From assembly GCA_938038385.1 (NCBI GenBank), contig CALHRD010000018.1, positions 1 to 51,304 on the forward strand: 51,304 nucleotides of DNA. The letters run 5' to 3'. The position numbers and the translations under genes are program-made. Positions 49,806 to 51,304 of this stretch are shown piece after piece (the first letter of the stretch is position 1; the number at the start of each line of letters is the position of its first letter). A model generated the notes under the pieces. It saw only the letters and a list, made by a program, of their open reading frames with translations, was not told where the DNA came from and searched no databases. This stretch comes from an uncultured Burkholderiales bacterium (GTDB taxonomy: Bacteria; Pseudomonadota; Gammaproteobacteria; Burkholderiales; Thiobacillaceae).

Positions 49806-51218
49806 TCAGGTCGGTGCGCCGTACCCGTGCCCGCCGTACAGCGCATGCCGCACCCCCTCCTCGTCCCAGCCGGTCTGGCTGACCTTGAGCAGCACGGTAC
49901 CCTCGTGCGGCAGCACGCTCACCGCCTCCACGCCGGCGAAGACCGTGAGCCGTGTCGCCAGACGCCTGGCCTCCAGCTCGTCCATTGGGCCGATGCGCAG
50001 CATCTGCGTCTTGACGCGCGGCGGGGGCGTCATGCCCAGAGCGAGCCCGAGCCAGACGAGCATCAGCGCGGCGCAGAACAGGAACACGGCAGCGAAACCG
50101 ACGTGCTGGGCGAGCCAGCCGCCCGCCATGCCGCCGAAGAAGAGCCCCAGGGCCTGGGAGGTGTTGTACACCCCCATGGCCGTGCCCTTGGCCTCGGGCG
50201 GCGCGATCTTGGAGATGAGCGAGGGCAGCGAGGCCTCGAGGATGTTGAAGGCGACGAAATAGGCCAGCAGCGCCACGACGATGCCCCAGAACTCATCGAG
50301 CGAGAAGGCCAACCCGATCTGAGCCGCCAGCATCAGGGCCACGGCGCCGACGAAGACCTGCTTCATGCGTCCGTGCTTTTCACCGTGGATGATGGCCGGC
50401 ACCAGGAAGACGAAGGACAGCAGCAGCACCGGCAGATAGACCTGCCAATGGTGCTCGGCGTCGAGATTGCCGGCCTTGAGCAGGGCGAAGGGCACCACGA
50501 CGAACATGGCCATCTGCGCGGCATGCAGGGCAAAGATGCCCCAGTTCAGACGCTGCAGTTCCATGTGCCGCAGCACGTCTTTGAGGCGGGCCGGGTTCGC
50601 CTCGGCATCGGAGTGGAAGGCGACCGCCCCCGGCTCGGGGGTGTAGTAACGGATGACCAGGATGGCAAGCAGCGAGAGTACACCCGTGGCCAGGAACATA
50701 CCCGGCACGCCGATCCAGCGGTAGACCACCGGCCCCGCTGCCAGCGAGACGGCGAAGGCAAGCCCGATGGTGCTGCCGATCACGGCCATGGCCTGGGTGC
50801 GCTTCTCCTCGCGCGTGAGATCGGCCAGCAGCGCGGTCACAGCCGCCGAGATGGCACCGGCCCCCTGCAGCGCCCGGCCGACGATGACCCAGTGGATGTC
50901 CGGCGCCCAGGCCGCCAGGAAACTGCCCAGGGCGAAAATGAGCAGCCCGATGACGATCACCGGCTTGCGCCCCCAGCGGTCGGAGGCCATGCCGAAGGGG
51001 ATCATGAACATCGCTTGCGTCAGGCCGTACATGCCCAGGGCGAGCCCGATCAGGGTGTGGTTCTCGCCGCCCGGCAGGGTCTCGGCGTAGAGGGCGAACA
51101 CCGGCAGGATGAGGAACATGCCCAGCATCCTGAGGCCGAAGATGCCGGCGAGCGACACCGTGGCGCGGCGCTCGGAGGGCGTCATCGGGTCCTTGGGCGA
51201 GGGGGCGGCGGCTGACAT
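49806..51218 (-). CDS. MFS transporter with C-terminal YAM-like domain (YajR-like)
   Basis: A 470-residue major facilitator protein with twelve hydrophobic segments. The MFS loop motif is GMASDRWGRKPVIVIG (about 75-90). After helix 12, a cytoplasmic domain (about 400-470: TQMLRIGPMDELEARRL, VEAVSVLPHEGTVLLKV) has the small ferredoxin-like shape of the YAM domain in E. coli YajR. The substrate is unknown. It lies upstream of ssb in the same direction. Confidence 0.92.
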   Translation of the reverse strand: MSAAAPSPKDPMTPSERRATVSLAGIFGLRMLGMFLILPVFALYAETLPGGENHTLIGLALGMYGLTQAMFMIPFGMASDRWGRKPVIVIGLLIFALGSFLAAWAPDIHWVIVGRALQGAGAISAAVTALLADLTREEKRTQAMAVIGSTIGLAFAVSLAAGPVVYRWIGVPGMFLATGVLSLLAILVIRYYTPEPGAVAFHSDAEANPARLKDVLRHMELQRLNWGIFALHAAQMAMFVVVPFALLKAGNLDAEHHWQVYLPVLLLSFVFLVPAIIHGEKHGRMKQVFVGAVALMLAAQIGLAFSLDEFWGIVVALLAYFVAFNILEASLPSLISKIAPPEAKGTAMGVYNTSQALGLFFGGMAGGWLAQHVGFAAVFLFCAALMLVWLGLALGMTPPPRVKTQMLRIGPMDELEARRLATRLTVFAGVEAVSVLPHEGTVLLKVSQTGWDEEGVRHALYGGHGYGAPT

Positions 51219-51304
51219 GGTTTATTGCGGACGGTAACGGGCGACAGGACGGTCACAAAGCCGGTGAACTATACCCTTCCAGGCGGTGCGCTCGCCACGG
51301 GCGG
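51219..51304. other. Right-edge intergenic sequence
   Basis: The last 86 bases lie upstream of the MFS transporter gene. No reading frame or clear promoter is visible. By synteny a divergent uvrA could begin just outside the window, but nothing here shows it. Confidence 0.4.

Noticed and set aside
49587-51215. A 542-codon + strand frame opposite ssb and the MFS gene
   Set aside because: Antisense shadow, His/Gln/Glu-rich translation, no family likeness.
1-51304. CRISPR array, prompted by the Cas6-like gene
   Set aside because: No series of regularly spaced identical repeats was seen in any intergenic gap; the gaps are too short or hold palindromic repeats only.
1-51304. tRNA, rRNA, prophage or transposase genes
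   Set aside because: Looked for in all gaps and frames; none could be supported by reading alone. A tRNA in a short gap could have been missed.

Overview
The window is GC-rich, densely coded DNA from a sulfur-oxidising gammaproteobacterium, probably related to the purple or colourless sulfur bacteria of the Chromatiales. The diagnostic part is a reverse-type (oxidative) dissimilatory sulfite reductase locus, dsrABEFHCMKLJOP-N-R, on the + strand from 5.2 to 18.3 kb. dsrEFH and dsrL mark sulfur oxidation rather than sulfate reduction. A cysG siroheme synthase follows. Together these genes make the siroheme sulfite reductase (DsrAB), deliver persulfide sulfur to it (DsrEFH, then DsrC), pass electrons through DsrL and the DsrMKJOP membrane complex, and make and amidate the siroheme cofactor (CysG, DsrN). 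dsrS was not found.

Divergent from dsrA, a six-gene minus-strand unit (1.1-4.9 kb) encodes a 77-aa unknown protein, a protein with the hallmarks of Cas6/Cmx6 CRISPR endoribonucleases, a cysteine-free DsrC/TusE paralogue, a two-domain rhodanese, a 200-aa unknown and a TauD-like dioxygenase. There is no CRISPR array and no other cas gene. The shared intergenic region holds an array of GGGTAG/CTACCC boxes. This RNA-processing-like fold inside a sulfur locus is the best candidate here for an undescribed system.

From 20 kb onward are housekeeping genes on the minus strand: yebC-ruvC-(UbiA prenyltransferase)-ruvA at 20.0-23.1 kb and ssb-(99 aa)-acyl-CoA synthetase-TonB receptor, fmdB-DUF502-aspS-nudB at 41.8-49.7 kb, with a YajR-like MFS transporter at the right edge. 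In many gammaproteobacteria aspS, nudB, yebC and ruvCAB lie together. Here they keep order and orientation but are split by about 18.7 kb of accessory genes: a DUF924 protein, a PEP-CTERM GDSL hydrolase, an FMN reductase, two YceI proteins with a cytochrome b561, a pseudo-receiver/PAS protein, a HerA-like ATPase with a methyltransferase, a Uma2 nuclease, ClsB with an EEP hydrolase, an ABC-2 exporter with a UnbV/UnbU pair, and two tandem SRPBCC proteins.

Intergenic repeats are frequent. There is a GTAGGTCGGGCTT...-type nested palindrome family (three copies), two C-rich palindromic segments, and a 245-bp element with 24-bp inverted termini beside the TonB receptor gene. The left edge cuts a LuxR-family regulator resembling EpsA, which fits the PEP-CTERM protein at 24-25 kb. 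No rRNA, tRNA, CRISPR array, transposase or prophage gene was seen.
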